Shown here: piece by piece, positions 45,001 through 52,717 of the stretch | Position numbering within the stretch: the first letter of the stretch is position 1 | Layout: each line of letters begins with the position of its first letter | Assembly (NCBI RefSeq): GCF_000382045.1 | Contig: NZ_KB907463.1 | Location: 1 to 64,000 of the forward strand | Direction: 5' to 3' | DNA from: Variovorax atrisoli 110B | Lineage (GTDB): Bacteria > Pseudomonadota > Gammaproteobacteria > Burkholderiales > Burkholderiaceae_C | Length of the DNA stretch: 64,000 nt | Notes under the pieces: generated by a model | The model's input: the letters and a program-made list of their open reading frames with translations, nothing else | Told to the model about the DNA's origin: nothing | Databases searched by the model: none | Program-made: the position numbers and the translations under genes

Positions 45001-45263
45001 TGAAGCTGCACACCGCCTTCTCGCGCGCCGGCGAGCGCAAGGTCTACGTGCAGGACCTGATCCGCGAGCAGGCTGCCCACGTGTGGAAGCTGCTGGAGGC
45101 CGGCGCGGTGGTCTATGTCTGCGGCGACGGCTCGCGCATGGAGCCGGACGTGCGTCGCACGCTCAGCGACCTCGCGCGCGAGCACGGGCACGACAGCGCT
45201 GCGTGGATGGACAGGATGATCGCGGACCAGCGCTACGTGCTGGACGTGTGGGCGGGAAGCTGA
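42045..45263 (+). CDS. Self-sufficient cytochrome P450-reductase fusion (CYP102-like)
   Basis: 1072 residues from the ATG at 42045. The P450 domain (about 1-475) has the I-helix AGHETTSGLLSF, ExxR motif KESLRLYP and haem-thiolate loop FKPFGNGQRACIGRQFA with the Cys at about 411. A Pro/Ala-rich linker leads to an FMN domain (about 500-640: LLVLQGSNLGTAEDLAR, ASYNGAAPDNA, FGCGNTDWASTYQ) and a CPR-type FAD/NADPH domain (about 690-1072: PRYYSISSSP, GVCSNFLARA, VGPGTGLAPFRGFLQ, ending DVWAGS). This is the P450BM3 plan: hydroxylation of fatty acids with NADPH, without other partners. All key residues appear intact. It has no operon partner; upstream 139 bp hold no gene. Confidence 0.94.
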   Translation: MAGKNSLHPIPHPAKKPFVGNLLSIGSDSPVLDMWKIAQDLGGIYWLDMPGMPVIVVSSPALVDELCEEERFDKSTRGALRRLRAASHGLFTSDTHEETWSKPHNILLANFSQRAMQAYHPMMLDIAGQLVTKWERLNFDEEVDVVRDMTALTLDTIGLCGFGYRFNSFYREGFHPFVDAMVRTLETVQNRRGLPLEELMLKKELAQQRKDIRYMHKMVEDIIEERRASGADIATKPDLLSYMIAGVDKKSGEKLTDKMIRDECIEFLIAGHETTSGLLSFAIYFLLQNPEAMAKAQAEVDNVFGPDTTQKPTYAQVNRLQYVMQVLKESLRLYPTAPAISMRAKEETKIGGQYTIKKNNMVIMHALALHRDKGIWGEDADEFNPEHFSREAERERPVNAFKPFGNGQRACIGRQFALQEAVLTLGMILQRFNLVDHTGYKLKIKEALTIKPEGFRIKALLRDPATRPRGNMSDAAAAPVQPAKAAERKPQAARHGTSLLVLQGSNLGTAEDLARQLAEAGEMRGFSTQLASLDDYAERLPASGAIAIVCASYNGAAPDNAAEFHRWLDKADDSLNGVRFSVFGCGNTDWASTYQAVPRRIDERLEALGADRVHSRGEGDAREDMDGAFQDWSDALWPALSKAFGIQTGADTPAQGEPLYTLEELPPPQKNAIVDALGAVALRVIENRELQRGGNAEAGRSTRHVELMLPEGLVYRAGDHLSVVPRNGPAQVERAMARFGFDRTAHVRLHAAAGRKASLPVEQVVAVDRLLGDYVELQDVATRKQIATLAAYTECPFTKPKLEALSGSDDASQAKYKAEVLHKRKSLLDLLEEHRACQVPFAVFLEMLSPLSPRYYSISSSPAMTPGRCSVTVGVVSGPAKSGIGTFEGVCSNFLARAEAGDTVHGVVRETTAEGFRLPEDASRPIIMVGPGTGLAPFRGFLQERAAQAEAGTALGEALLFFGCRHPEQDFIYADELEAWAHRGLMKLHTAFSRAGERKVYVQDLIREQAAHVWKLLEAGAVVYVCGDGSRMEPDVRRTLSDLAREHGHDSAAWMDRMIADQRYVLDVWAGS

Positions 45264-45278
45264 AGCGGCAGCGGAAGC

Positions 45279-45893
45279 TCAGGCCTGCAGCGCAGGCGCG
45301 AAGGCGTGCAGCGTGCCGCGCACGCACCAGCCGTCGGCGGTCAGCGCCATCACCCTTTCGGAGAGCCCTTCGGACCCGGCAGCCGCCCTGAGCTTTTCGG
45401 CGGCGGCGCACATGCGGCCCGGCGCCTCGGCGGCGCCCCGGCTGTCGGTGAAGTAGACGACGTCGCGGCTCGGCACCACCGCGATCAGTTCGCCCTCGAA
45501 GTCCTGCGCGAGCTGCTCCCACAGGTCGGGCAACAGGAGCATGCAGGCCTCGAAGCCATCTCCCGCGACCAGCGCCTTGTAGCCGCCGAAGTCGCGCGTG
45601 CGGACATTGGGCGCCACGAGCCGCAGCATGTTGTCGATGGCCAGCTCGTACATCGACTGTGTATCGAGACCCGTCTCCAGCAGGCCTTCGCGCGTCAGCG
45701 TGGCGAACCGGGCCGACGTGTCGACCACGAAGCTCACGAGCAGGTCGGAACCCTCGGCAAGGGGAAAGGCCACGGCCTCGTGCGCCTCGCGGCTGCCGCC
45801 GAGCGACTCGATCAGGTCGAGCACCGGCCGCATCGCTTCCTCGAGCAGGCCGGCACGCCTGATGCGAGGGTAGACGGGCGGAATGCTGTGCAT
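45279..45893 (-). CDS. DUF1444-like protein, uncharacterised
   Basis: 204 residues from the ATG at 45893; no signal peptide or membrane segment. The pattern AEGSDLLVSFVVDTSARFAT followed by LDTQSMYELAIDNMLRLV and VYFTDSRG resembles the DUF1444 (YtpQ) family, whose members have no known biochemical role. The chain is rich in Leu and acidic residues and probably folds as a cytoplasmic alpha/beta protein. It converges with the P450 gene (15 bp between stops). The 196 bp upstream, shared with vgrG in the other direction, are AT-richer and contain CTATCGCAATCTATCG repeats. Confidence 0.55.
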   Translation of the reverse strand: MHSIPPVYPRIRRAGLLEEAMRPVLDLIESLGGSREAHEAVAFPLAEGSDLLVSFVVDTSARFATLTREGLLETGLDTQSMYELAIDNMLRLVAPNVRTRDFGGYKALVAGDGFEACMLLLPDLWEQLAQDFEGELIAVVPSRDVVYFTDSRGAAEAPGRMCAAAEKLRAAAGSEGLSERVMALTADGWCVRGTLHAFAPALQA

Positions 45894-46089
45894 GGTGCCG
45901 CCATTGTTCGGGGGGCGTGGGAGGAGCCGCAAGTGACGGAAGTCATGCCATCGCGATGGTTTCGCTGCGGGCCGCGGTGATGTCGGAAATGTCCGATCTA
46001 TCGCAATCTATCGTCTTACTGGTGTTTCAGCCTCGAATTGCTACGATTTGCTTCGTCAGCCAGGAACCCAAGAACACCAGGGAGATTTC

Positions 46090-48384
46090 ATGCCTGTCGG
46101 CGCAGCCCAGCTCGCGCGTGTCCTCACTGCTTCCTCGTCCGCGATGCCCACGCTCGGCGATGCGCCGGCGCTGGAGCCCATCGCCATTGTGGGCGACGAG
46201 GGCCTCAGCAGCCTGTTTCGCTACACCCTGACGCTGGCCACGCCCGAGCAGCCGGGCTACAACGAGCGCCAGGCGGCCAACGTCGCCATCAAGCGGCTCG
46301 TGGGCGAGACGCTCACGGCGCACATCGTGCTCGACGGCCGCCCGGGTTCGGGGCCGCAGCAGCGGCACATCTCCGGGCTGGTCACGCGCGTGCGATTCCT
46401 TCGGCTGGAGAACCGGCGCGCGCTCTACGAGGCCGTGATCGAGCCCTGGCTCTCGCTGGCCACGCGCACGAGCGACTACCGCATCTTCCAGAACCAGAAC
46501 GTGCTGGACATCGTCAAGACGGTGCTCGGCAAGTACGGCCTGCCCTTCGACGTCCGTGCCACGCGCAGCTATCCGCCGCGCGAATTCCAGGTGCAGTACG
46601 GCGAGAGCGATCACGACTTCATCGCCCGGCTGCTGCACGAATGGGGGCTCTACTACTGCTTCGAGCACGAGGAGAACAGCCACAGGCTGGTCATAGTGGA
46701 CGAGATGGCCTCGCACCAGCCCTTCGCCCACGAGGGCTACCAGACCATCCCCTTCCATCCGGCAGACGCGACGGTGCGCGAGGAGCACTGCGACCGCTTC
46801 AATGCCTGCGAGGAACTGCAGAGCGGCCGCTGGGTGACGGACGACTTCGACTTCACGCGCCCCAAGGCCGAGCTCCAGCAGATCAGCGCCATGCCGCGCA
46901 AGACCGCGCAGAACACCTGGGAGCGCTACGGCTGGCCGGGCGACTACGTCGTCGAGTCCGAAGGCGAGCAGCTGGTGCGCACGCGCATGGAAGAGACCGG
47001 CAGCCAGGGCGAACTCGCCAGCGGCTCGGGCAATCTCCGCGCCGTGGTGCCCGGCTGCCTGCTGACGCTGGAGCGCCATCCGCAGAACGAATCGAACCGG
47101 CAGTACCTGGTCACGCATGCCCATCTACGGCTGCAGGACGTGGGCGATGCGAGTTCGCAGCAGGAGTTCGAATGCCGCGTCGACTTCGACGTGATACCCG
47201 CGAGCAAGGTCTTCCGCCCGCCGACACCGCCGGTGCCGAGGCCGCGCACCACGGGCCCGCAGACCGCCATTGTCACCGGCCCTGCAGGCCGCGAGATCTG
47301 GACCGACGAGTACGGCCGCGTGAAGCTCAGCTTCCACTGGAACCGCTATTGCACGAAGGACGAGAACAGCTCCTGCTGGGTGCGCGTGTCATCGCCCTGG
47401 GCCGGCACGAACTTCGGCGGCATCCAGATACCGCGCATCGGGCAGGAGGTGATCGTCGATTTCGAGAACGGCGACCCCGACCGGCCCATCGTCACCGGCC
47501 GCGTCTACAACGCCGACAACATGCCGCCGTGGACGCTGCCCGACAACGCCACGCAGAGCGGCCTGCTCACGCGCAGCTCCGAGGGCGGCAGCGAGGCCAA
47601 CGCCAATGCCTTGCGCTTCGAGGACAAGAAGGGTGCCGAGCAGGTGTGGCTGCACGCGGAGCGCAACCAGGACATCGAGGTCGAGCACGACGAGACCCAT
47701 TCAGTGGGTCGCGACCGCAGCAAGAAGGTGGGCCGCAACCAGATGGCCACCATCGGCATGGCCTACATGCACAACGTGGGGCTGGCCAAGATGGTGAACA
47801 TCGGCCTGGCCTACTCCTTCAACGTCGGCATGCTGCGCAACACCGTGGTCGGCATGATGGACAACACCGTGGTCGGCAAGACGCAGACCACCAAGGTCGG
47901 CGAGAAGTACCTGCTGTCCGTGGGCGGCGACAAGGGCAGCCACATCGAGATGGACGGCAAGACCATCTCGCTGCGCGTGGGTGCATCGGTGGTGCAGCTC
48001 AAGGCCGACGGCTCCATCGCGGTCACGGGCAGGAAGATCAACATCACCGCGCAGGGCGACGACGTGACCGTCAACGGCGAACACATCTGGCTCAATCCGA
48101 AGGGCGGTGGCGCAGCGCTGCAGCCGGATGCGGTGCCCACCCCGCCGCCGGCCGAGCCTCCGGGCAGCCCGCTCGCGAGCCTGGGCGCGCTGATGGGAGG
48201 CAACCCGGCCGACCTGCTGGGCAAGGCGGGGCAGCTCGCGTCTATCGCGCAGCAGGTGGCCGGAAGCGCTGGTGGTGGCGGCGAAGCAGCTGGCCAGGTG
48301 ACACAGGTGCTGGGCACCGTCTCCGCGGCCGTTTCTGCCGGCGTCGGGAAGATGGCGGCGGACAAGGACGACAGTCATGGCTGA
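46090..48384 (+). CDS. vgrG: Type VI secretion tip protein VgrG
   Basis: 764 residues with GGGAGA 5 bp before the ATG. The phage-gp27-like base (about 30-360) includes FRYTLTLATPEQPGYNERQA in part as SLFRYTLTLATPE, and DYRIFQNQNVLDIVK. The gp5-like OB domain follows (WTDEYGRVKLSFHWN, WVRVSSPWAG, GGIQIPRIGQEVIVDFENGD). Next is the gp5 C-terminal-type beta prism (TQSGLLTRSS, RNQDIEVEHDETHSVG). After about residue 690 is a Pro/Ala/Gly-rich extension with no recognised effector domain. VgrG trimers cap the Hcp tube and carry effectors. It heads an orphan module; no other T6SS structural genes are in the window. Overlaps the next gene by 8 bp. Confidence 0.93.
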   Translation: MPVGAAQLARVLTASSSAMPTLGDAPALEPIAIVGDEGLSSLFRYTLTLATPEQPGYNERQAANVAIKRLVGETLTAHIVLDGRPGSGPQQRHISGLVTRVRFLRLENRRALYEAVIEPWLSLATRTSDYRIFQNQNVLDIVKTVLGKYGLPFDVRATRSYPPREFQVQYGESDHDFIARLLHEWGLYYCFEHEENSHRLVIVDEMASHQPFAHEGYQTIPFHPADATVREEHCDRFNACEELQSGRWVTDDFDFTRPKAELQQISAMPRKTAQNTWERYGWPGDYVVESEGEQLVRTRMEETGSQGELASGSGNLRAVVPGCLLTLERHPQNESNRQYLVTHAHLRLQDVGDASSQQEFECRVDFDVIPASKVFRPPTPPVPRPRTTGPQTAIVTGPAGREIWTDEYGRVKLSFHWNRYCTKDENSSCWVRVSSPWAGTNFGGIQIPRIGQEVIVDFENGDPDRPIVTGRVYNADNMPPWTLPDNATQSGLLTRSSEGGSEANANALRFEDKKGAEQVWLHAERNQDIEVEHDETHSVGRDRSKKVGRNQMATIGMAYMHNVGLAKMVNIGLAYSFNVGMLRNTVVGMMDNTVVGKTQTTKVGEKYLLSVGGDKGSHIEMDGKTISLRVGASVVQLKADGSIAVTGRKINITAQGDDVTVNGEHIWLNPKGGGAALQPDAVPTPPPAEPPGSPLASLGALMGGNPADLLGKAGQLASIAQQVAGSAGGGGEAAGQVTQVLGTVSAAVSAGVGKMAADKDDSHG

Positions 48385-49543
48385 GCCCGCGCCGCCGATT
48401 CCCGAGCCGCGCCTCGCGCAACTGCGCAACGCGACGCCCTTTCCTCACTTCCAGTTCGACAAGATGGGCAAGGGCCGGCGCTTCCACGACGTGGTGGTGG
48501 TGTGCGCGAGCTTCGTTCTCGCGCCCGGGCGCCTGGAGCCGGCAGCGTTCCACCGCGGGCCGATCTTCGCCGACGAGCCGTGGGACGCCGACCATGCCAC
48601 GCTGTCGAGCCTGCGCGCCGCGACCGACCTCCTGCTGCGCAAGCCCGGTGCCGACGTCTACGTGACGGGCACCGCGCGCGCCCCCGGCTGGACGCCGTCG
48701 AGCGAGTGGCATGCGCAGCTGCTGGTGCGCCGGCAGGAGGAAACGCTGCTGCACAAGGCGCTGCGCCTGACGGGCCCGCGGCACTGGAACTGGCACGAGG
48801 ACACCGCACAGCGCGGCCTGTCCGATCCGCAACCCACGCTCGCCGTGCCGCTGCGCTATGAACTCGCCTATGGCGGATGGGGCTTCGACCAGGGAGACGA
48901 TGAAGCAGCCCAGCCCCGCACGCACGCAGCCAACCCCTGCGGCACCGGATGGTTCGGCAGCGCAGCCCGCGAAGACCACCCCGGAGGCCGCCACGCCACC
49001 GGGCAGCCGTTCTTCGGTCCGCAGATCGAATACGCCGGTGCACCGCTGCAGCACGCCAACCAGGAGGACGCGCAGCCCGCCGGCTTCAGCCCTGTCGCAC
49101 GCTTCTGGCAGCCGCGCGTCGCGCTGGCCGGCACCTACGACGACGCCTGGCGCCAGCGTCATGCCGGACAGCCGTACATGGACTACGCCGACGATTTCGA
49201 CGAGCGCTTCTTCCAGTACGCGCCCGCCGACCAGGTCGTGGCCGCCGGCCTGCGAGGCGACGAGTCGGTGCGCATGAGCGGCTTCTTCGCCTCCGCGCCG
49301 CATATCGAGTTCCAGCTGCCGCAGCTGTGGATCGAGGCGCTGTGCAGGGACGGCGATGGCACGGAGCGCAGCGAAGCAATGCGGCTCGACACGGTGCACG
49401 TCGACCTCGACGAGATGCTCGTGCACCTGACCTGGCGGCTCACGCTGGACCAGGAGCTCGACACGGTGGCGGTCGATCTGTTCCACCGGCCGATCGCCGA
49501 GGCTGCCGCGGGCATGGCGGAAGTTCATGGAGTGCCCGCATGA
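48377..49543 (+). CDS. DUF2169 type VI effector adaptor
   Basis: 388 residues of the DUF2169 family: it opens with PRLAQLRNATPFPHFQFDKM, has LRYELAYGGWG with NPCGTGWFG downstream, and ends in LDEMLVHLTWRLTLD. DUF2169 proteins are adaptors placed between vgrG and toxin genes, helping load a PAAR-bearing effector onto VgrG, as the Agrobacterium Tde2 locus illustrates. The start overlaps the vgrG end by 8 bp and its stop overlaps the next ATG (ATGA), so the genes are coupled. Cytoplasmic, no signal peptide. Confidence 0.87.
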   Translation: MAEPAPPIPEPRLAQLRNATPFPHFQFDKMGKGRRFHDVVVVCASFVLAPGRLEPAAFHRGPIFADEPWDADHATLSSLRAATDLLLRKPGADVYVTGTARAPGWTPSSEWHAQLLVRRQEETLLHKALRLTGPRHWNWHEDTAQRGLSDPQPTLAVPLRYELAYGGWGFDQGDDEAAQPRTHAANPCGTGWFGSAAREDHPGGRHATGQPFFGPQIEYAGAPLQHANQEDAQPAGFSPVARFWQPRVALAGTYDDAWRQRHAGQPYMDYADDFDERFFQYAPADQVVAAGLRGDESVRMSGFFASAPHIEFQLPQLWIEALCRDGDGTERSEAMRLDTVHVDLDEMLVHLTWRLTLDQELDTVAVDLFHRPIAEAAAGMAEVHGVPA

Positions 49544-49887
49544 ACACCGAGAAGCACATCGCCGATGCGGAGTCGGGCTTCATGGTGGTCAACGTCGTAC
49601 CCGACTTCTGCATCGTCGGCACGCAGGTCGTTCCCTTCGACATCGTGTCGATCCTTCCACCCGAGAAGGCCGCCTACTCGCACACCGTGTTCGCGCGCAG
49701 CGAGAAGGTGCTGATGGTCGACAGCATCGTCAAGGGCGTGACAGGCAATGCGGGAAGCGGCGTGCGCTCGGGCGTCTCGCTGGGAGCGGGCAACGTGAAG
49801 ATCATCTCGGGCTCGCAGACCGTCTTCGTCGAAAGCCGTGCCGTGGCACGCCATGGCGATCTTTGCGAGATGAACGGATCGGCCTGA
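49540..49887 (+). CDS. PAAR-like (DUF4150) protein
   Basis: 115 residues. MVVNVVPDFCIVGTQVVPFD, then FARSEKVLMVDSIVKG, TGNAGSGVRSG and VESRAVARHGDLCEMNG match the DUF4150/PAAR-like family: a small tip protein that sharpens VgrG and recruits an effector. Its two cysteines (DFC, DLC) are in positions that could bind metal, as in PAAR proteins. The gene shares 4 bp with the DUF2169 adaptor gene upstream and its TGA overlaps the ATG of the effector gene by one base. It therefore belongs to the vgrG module, and the effector is probably delivered through it. Confidence 0.85.
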   Translation: MNTEKHIADAESGFMVVNVVPDFCIVGTQVVPFDIVSILPPEKAAYSHTVFARSEKVLMVDSIVKGVTGNAGSGVRSGVSLGAGNVKIISGSQTVFVESRAVARHGDLCEMNGSA

Positions 49888-51128
49888 TGAGTTCGACGCC
49901 CGACGACAAGAAGACGCTGGGACAGGTGCTGTCCACCTCTTCCTCGTCTTCGTCGCCTTTCTCGACTCCAGCCTTCAACAGCAACGGCACCCTCGGCCGA
50001 GTGCTGACCTTCGAGGTGCCCAAGGGGCCGATGCTGCGGCGCCGGCCCGGCATCTGCAGCGAACGGTACGAGCGCGAGAGGGCAGAGTTCGAGAAGCTCC
50101 CGTGGTACGAACGAATGTTCATCGGCACCGGCCGCGACGCGCGCCTGGAACCGACCGATGCACTGCAGTCGGCCAAGACGTTCCAGCGGGCATGCGAACA
50201 GATGCCCGACGAAATCCCGAAATCGGCGTTGGACGACAAGCTCCAGCAGTTGAACGACCACTACAGCGGCAAGAACCCCCTGCCGCCCGAACAGTCTCTG
50301 GAGCTGAAAAGAAGGACATCCTTCCTGCAGGATGTGTATACGCCCGGGCCGCGTTGGGAGAACAGCACTTCCGGCGCAGAGAGCGCCTGGCTGAGCGAAC
50401 AGAACCTGCGCTTCGGCAACTCGCTGGGCATCGCCTTGTTGGGTCCTCTCTTCGGTGCCCCTGGCGCCGCCACGCGTGTGCTCGGCGGGTCGGAACAGCA
50501 GGTTGCAGCGGCCAATCAGTTCGGGGCCAGCGCGTTCGACATGGCTACCGCGCATGTGGGCCTCGGCGGTGGCAAGCGCGCGCCCGAGCCACTCCCGCGG
50601 CCTGGCGAATCGATGCGCGGGGCGCCGCTGGAGCCGGTCAGCCGAACTGTGGAGGGCAAGCCGCGCGGGCCCGTGCAAGAGCCCGTGCCGAGCAAGACCT
50701 CGGGCGCGCGCGAAGGCACAGTGGTCACGCGTCGTCCCATGTCTCCGCAGGAGCGCGCACAAAGACTGGAAGAGCTGGCCAAGGACCCCGCACAAGGAGG
50801 CAAGGCCACAGCCAAGACACGCCGGGAAGCGGAGGTTGGACTTTCAATGGAAGAGCAAGGCAAGCTGCCAGGCCCCATCACGCGCGACCCCACCGGGGCA
50901 TCGGAGTTCATCGACGCCACGGGCCAAAAGTGGGATGTGAAGGGCTGGAACTCCCAATACGCCCCGCGTGGCTACAACACACCCGATGCGATGGCGCTGA
51001 TACAGAAAGAAATGGGCGTCGGCGAGAACGTCATCGTCGACACGCTGAAGATGTCACCACAACACATCGGCGAACTGCAGACTGCGGTGGGTAATGCAGG
51101 CCTCAACAATCGAGTTATCTTCCACTAA
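49887..51128 (+). CDS. Type VI effector with C-terminal nuclease-like toxin domain
   Basis: 413 residues with a Ser-rich N terminus, an uncharged hydrophobic segment (NSLGIALLGPLFGAPGAA, about 178-195), a Pro-rich linker (about 230-290), and a toxin module beginning near the EVGLSMEEQGKLPGPI linker. The last 85 residues have RDPTGASEFIDATG, then QKWDVKGWN and a GYNTPDAMALIQKEMGVGEN segment. E340, D343, D350 and K352 form an E-x2-D...D-x-K arrangement like PD-(D/E)XK nucleases; the same block ends many polymorphic toxins. The nuclease activity is inferred, not seen. It is directly preceded by PAAR-like and followed 2 bp later by a candidate immunity gene. Its GC content falls toward the 3' end, consistent with C-terminal toxin exchange. 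Confidence 0.72.
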   Translation: MSSTPDDKKTLGQVLSTSSSSSSPFSTPAFNSNGTLGRVLTFEVPKGPMLRRRPGICSERYERERAEFEKLPWYERMFIGTGRDARLEPTDALQSAKTFQRACEQMPDEIPKSALDDKLQQLNDHYSGKNPLPPEQSLELKRRTSFLQDVYTPGPRWENSTSGAESAWLSEQNLRFGNSLGIALLGPLFGAPGAATRVLGGSEQQVAAANQFGASAFDMATAHVGLGGGKRAPEPLPRPGESMRGAPLEPVSRTVEGKPRGPVQEPVPSKTSGAREGTVVTRRPMSPQERAQRLEELAKDPAQGGKATAKTRREAEVGLSMEEQGKLPGPITRDPTGASEFIDATGQKWDVKGWNSQYAPRGYNTPDAMALIQKEMGVGENVIVDTLKMSPQHIGELQTAVGNAGLNNRVIFH

Positions 51129-51130
51129 TC

Positions 51131-51658
51131 ATGCAAGAGAAAGTCTCCCAAGCGGAAGTCATCGCGAACCTGGCCGCCCAGGCAGAAGGCGAGAGCGTTG
51201 ATCTAAGTCATTCAGATCTGTCCGCCATCACGTGGGAGGGCCTCGATGCTTCGGGCGCGACCATAGCGATGTCTCTGTTTCGGGGCGCCCGCTTTGCAGC
51301 GCCCCAGGCGCTGAATGGCTGCACTTGGATCGGTGATCGCTTGGAGAACTGCCGTTTCGAGTCCGTCGACATGACGAAGGCCGAATTGCTGGACTGCGAG
51401 TTCGAAAACTGCTTCCTTAAATCGCCTCGCCTGTTCAGGGTCGATCTCTCGGGCACGGTGTTCTCGGCTTGCCATCTCATCGACGTCGATTTTTCGCAGG
51501 CGGCCATGATTCGGACCCGCTTCACACAGTGCACCTTCACCAACGTGCGGCTGACCGATGATCTTGTGGTTTCCGGCAGCGGCAACTTCGAGTTCGGGCC
51601 CGACGGCACCGCTCTTTCCTCGCCACCCCCAGAATGGACAGTAGATGCTCGCACTTGA
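51131..51658 (+). CDS. Pentapeptide-repeat protein, candidate immunity protein
   Basis: 175 residues. Two runs of (A/x)(D/C)(L/F)xx repeats are visible: about seven near the N terminus (VDLSH, SDLSA, LDASG, SLFRG, ARFAA) and about fourteen in a row from about 77 to 147 (NCRFE, SVDMT, KAELL, DCEFE, NCFLK, RVDLS, ACHLI, DVDFS, QCTFT). Such repeats fold into a right-handed quadrilateral beta-helix, which in MfpA and Qnr mimics DNA. The gene follows the effector by 2 bp, so immunity is likely. If the effector is a nuclease, a DNA-mimic blocking its active site is a specific inference. Its GC content is lower than its neighbours, consistent with transfer. Confidence 0.72.
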   Translation: MQEKVSQAEVIANLAAQAEGESVDLSHSDLSAITWEGLDASGATIAMSLFRGARFAAPQALNGCTWIGDRLENCRFESVDMTKAELLDCEFENCFLKSPRLFRVDLSGTVFSACHLIDVDFSQAAMIRTRFTQCTFTNVRLTDDLVVSGSGNFEFGPDGTALSSPPPEWTVDART

Positions 51659-51721
51659 GGCTGGCTCGGCCGACAGCTTCGCTTTTGAGCGCGAGTCGAG
51701 ATTCGAGAGTCTGGTAGGCAA

Positions 51722-51871
51722 TTGACCGTCCGGCTGAGCGATTTTCCGGAAGAGCCGATGTACACGCTCCTGCTAGATGCGCAGCCGCTCACAAGCTTCG
51801 ACGACTGGCCCCCTGGAGAGTGGGCTGAACAATCCGGACGGCCTCAGGCACTCCTGTCCGGATCCGGATAG
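51722..51871 (+). pseudogene. Possible remnant of a second immunity gene
   Basis: A TTG-initiated frame of 49 codons reads LTVRLSDFPEEPMYTLLLD, then AQPLTSFDDWPPGEWAEQSG, and stops inside the 3' end of the leftward lipase gene. Its start is acidic and aromatic like immunity proteins, and the run is cut short. There is no good ribosome site. It could instead be spacer that happens to be open. It lies in the lower-GC stretch behind the pentapeptide-repeat gene. Confidence 0.3.
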
Positions 51872-52629
51872 ACCAACGGCCCCAGTGCCCCGCGATTGAA
51901 CGGCTTCCACTGCCCCTCCGGCTGCGCCAGCCGGTCGGCCACCGCATAGAGCACCGCCGGATGCGCGCCCAGCCCCAGGTGGCTGGCGATGACTTCGATG
52001 TTCTCCGACTGCGGGCCGGTCTTCTCGATGCTGCAGCGCCATGCGACGACGCCATCGGTGCGGCTGAAGATCGAGGTGGTGGGCACGGGCGGCGTGGGCT
52101 GCACGAACTTCATGCGACGCGGGTCGTGCGAACTCTGGCCGCTCACGCCTTCGTACACGCGCCATGCGTTGGTGGCGCGCGGGCTGCCCGAGAAGGGGCT
52201 GCCCAGGGTGATGACGTCGCGGATCATGTGCGAGTAGGACGAGGCCAGCATGCGTGCATACACGCCGCCGAGGCTCCAGCCGATGATGCTGACCTTCTGG
52301 CCGCTCTCGTCGTGCAGCTTCTTCAGCAACTCGACCATGCCCTGCTCCACGCCGTCGCGCGGGCCGAAGTTGCGTCCCTGGCCCCATCCGTGGGCGTCGT
52401 AGCCGCGGCTGCAAAGGTAGCGGCGCAGCAGCAGCGTGGAGCCGTCGCCGGCCACCAGGCCCGGCAGCACGAGCACCGGGTGCCCGTCGCCGCGCGGCGT
52501 GAGCTGCAGCAGCGGCCACATGGCGATGCCTGCGCCCGTCTCCCACAGCGCGCGGCCCTCGGCCAGCAGCAGCAGGCGCGACGGCGGGGTGAGGTCTTCC
52601 TTGGCGTAGGTAGCGGTTGCGCTGGTCAT
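51844..52629 (-). CDS. Alpha/beta-hydrolase, triacylglycerol-lipase-like
   Basis: 261 residues with no signal peptide. The nucleophile elbow is GWSLGGVYAR (Ser about residue 118), preceded by the oxyanion region HPVLVLPGLVAGDGSTLLLR (in part PVLVLPGLVAGD). The later TSIFSRTDGVV holds the likely acid Asp, and ASHLGLGAHP the His. The core resembles lipases and PHB depolymerase-like hydrolases. The gene is directly after a TetR gene on the same strand and precedes the phasins, a setting that fits lipid or polyester turnover, though the substrate is not proven. Its start ATG is 88 bp after the TetR stop. Confidence 0.83.
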   Translation of the reverse strand: MTSATATYAKEDLTPPSRLLLLAEGRALWETGAGIAMWPLLQLTPRGDGHPVLVLPGLVAGDGSTLLLRRYLCSRGYDAHGWGQGRNFGPRDGVEQGMVELLKKLHDESGQKVSIIGWSLGGVYARMLASSYSHMIRDVITLGSPFSGSPRATNAWRVYEGVSGQSSHDPRRMKFVQPTPPVPTTSIFSRTDGVVAWRCSIEKTGPQSENIEVIASHLGLGAHPAVLYAVADRLAQPEGQWKPFNRGALGPLVYPDPDRSA

Positions 52630-52717
52630 GTCGGATGGCTCCTTTGTGCTTCTTGTATCTGCTTCAGAACGAGGGTGAGGCCTGCAGGGCGAATGCCCCG
52701 TCGGACGTCACCGGCAT

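Noticed and set aside
42009-45191. Minus-strand frame of over 1000 codons opposite the P450 fusion
   Set aside because: The plus-strand P450-reductase has intact catalytic motifs along its whole length; the antisense frame has none.
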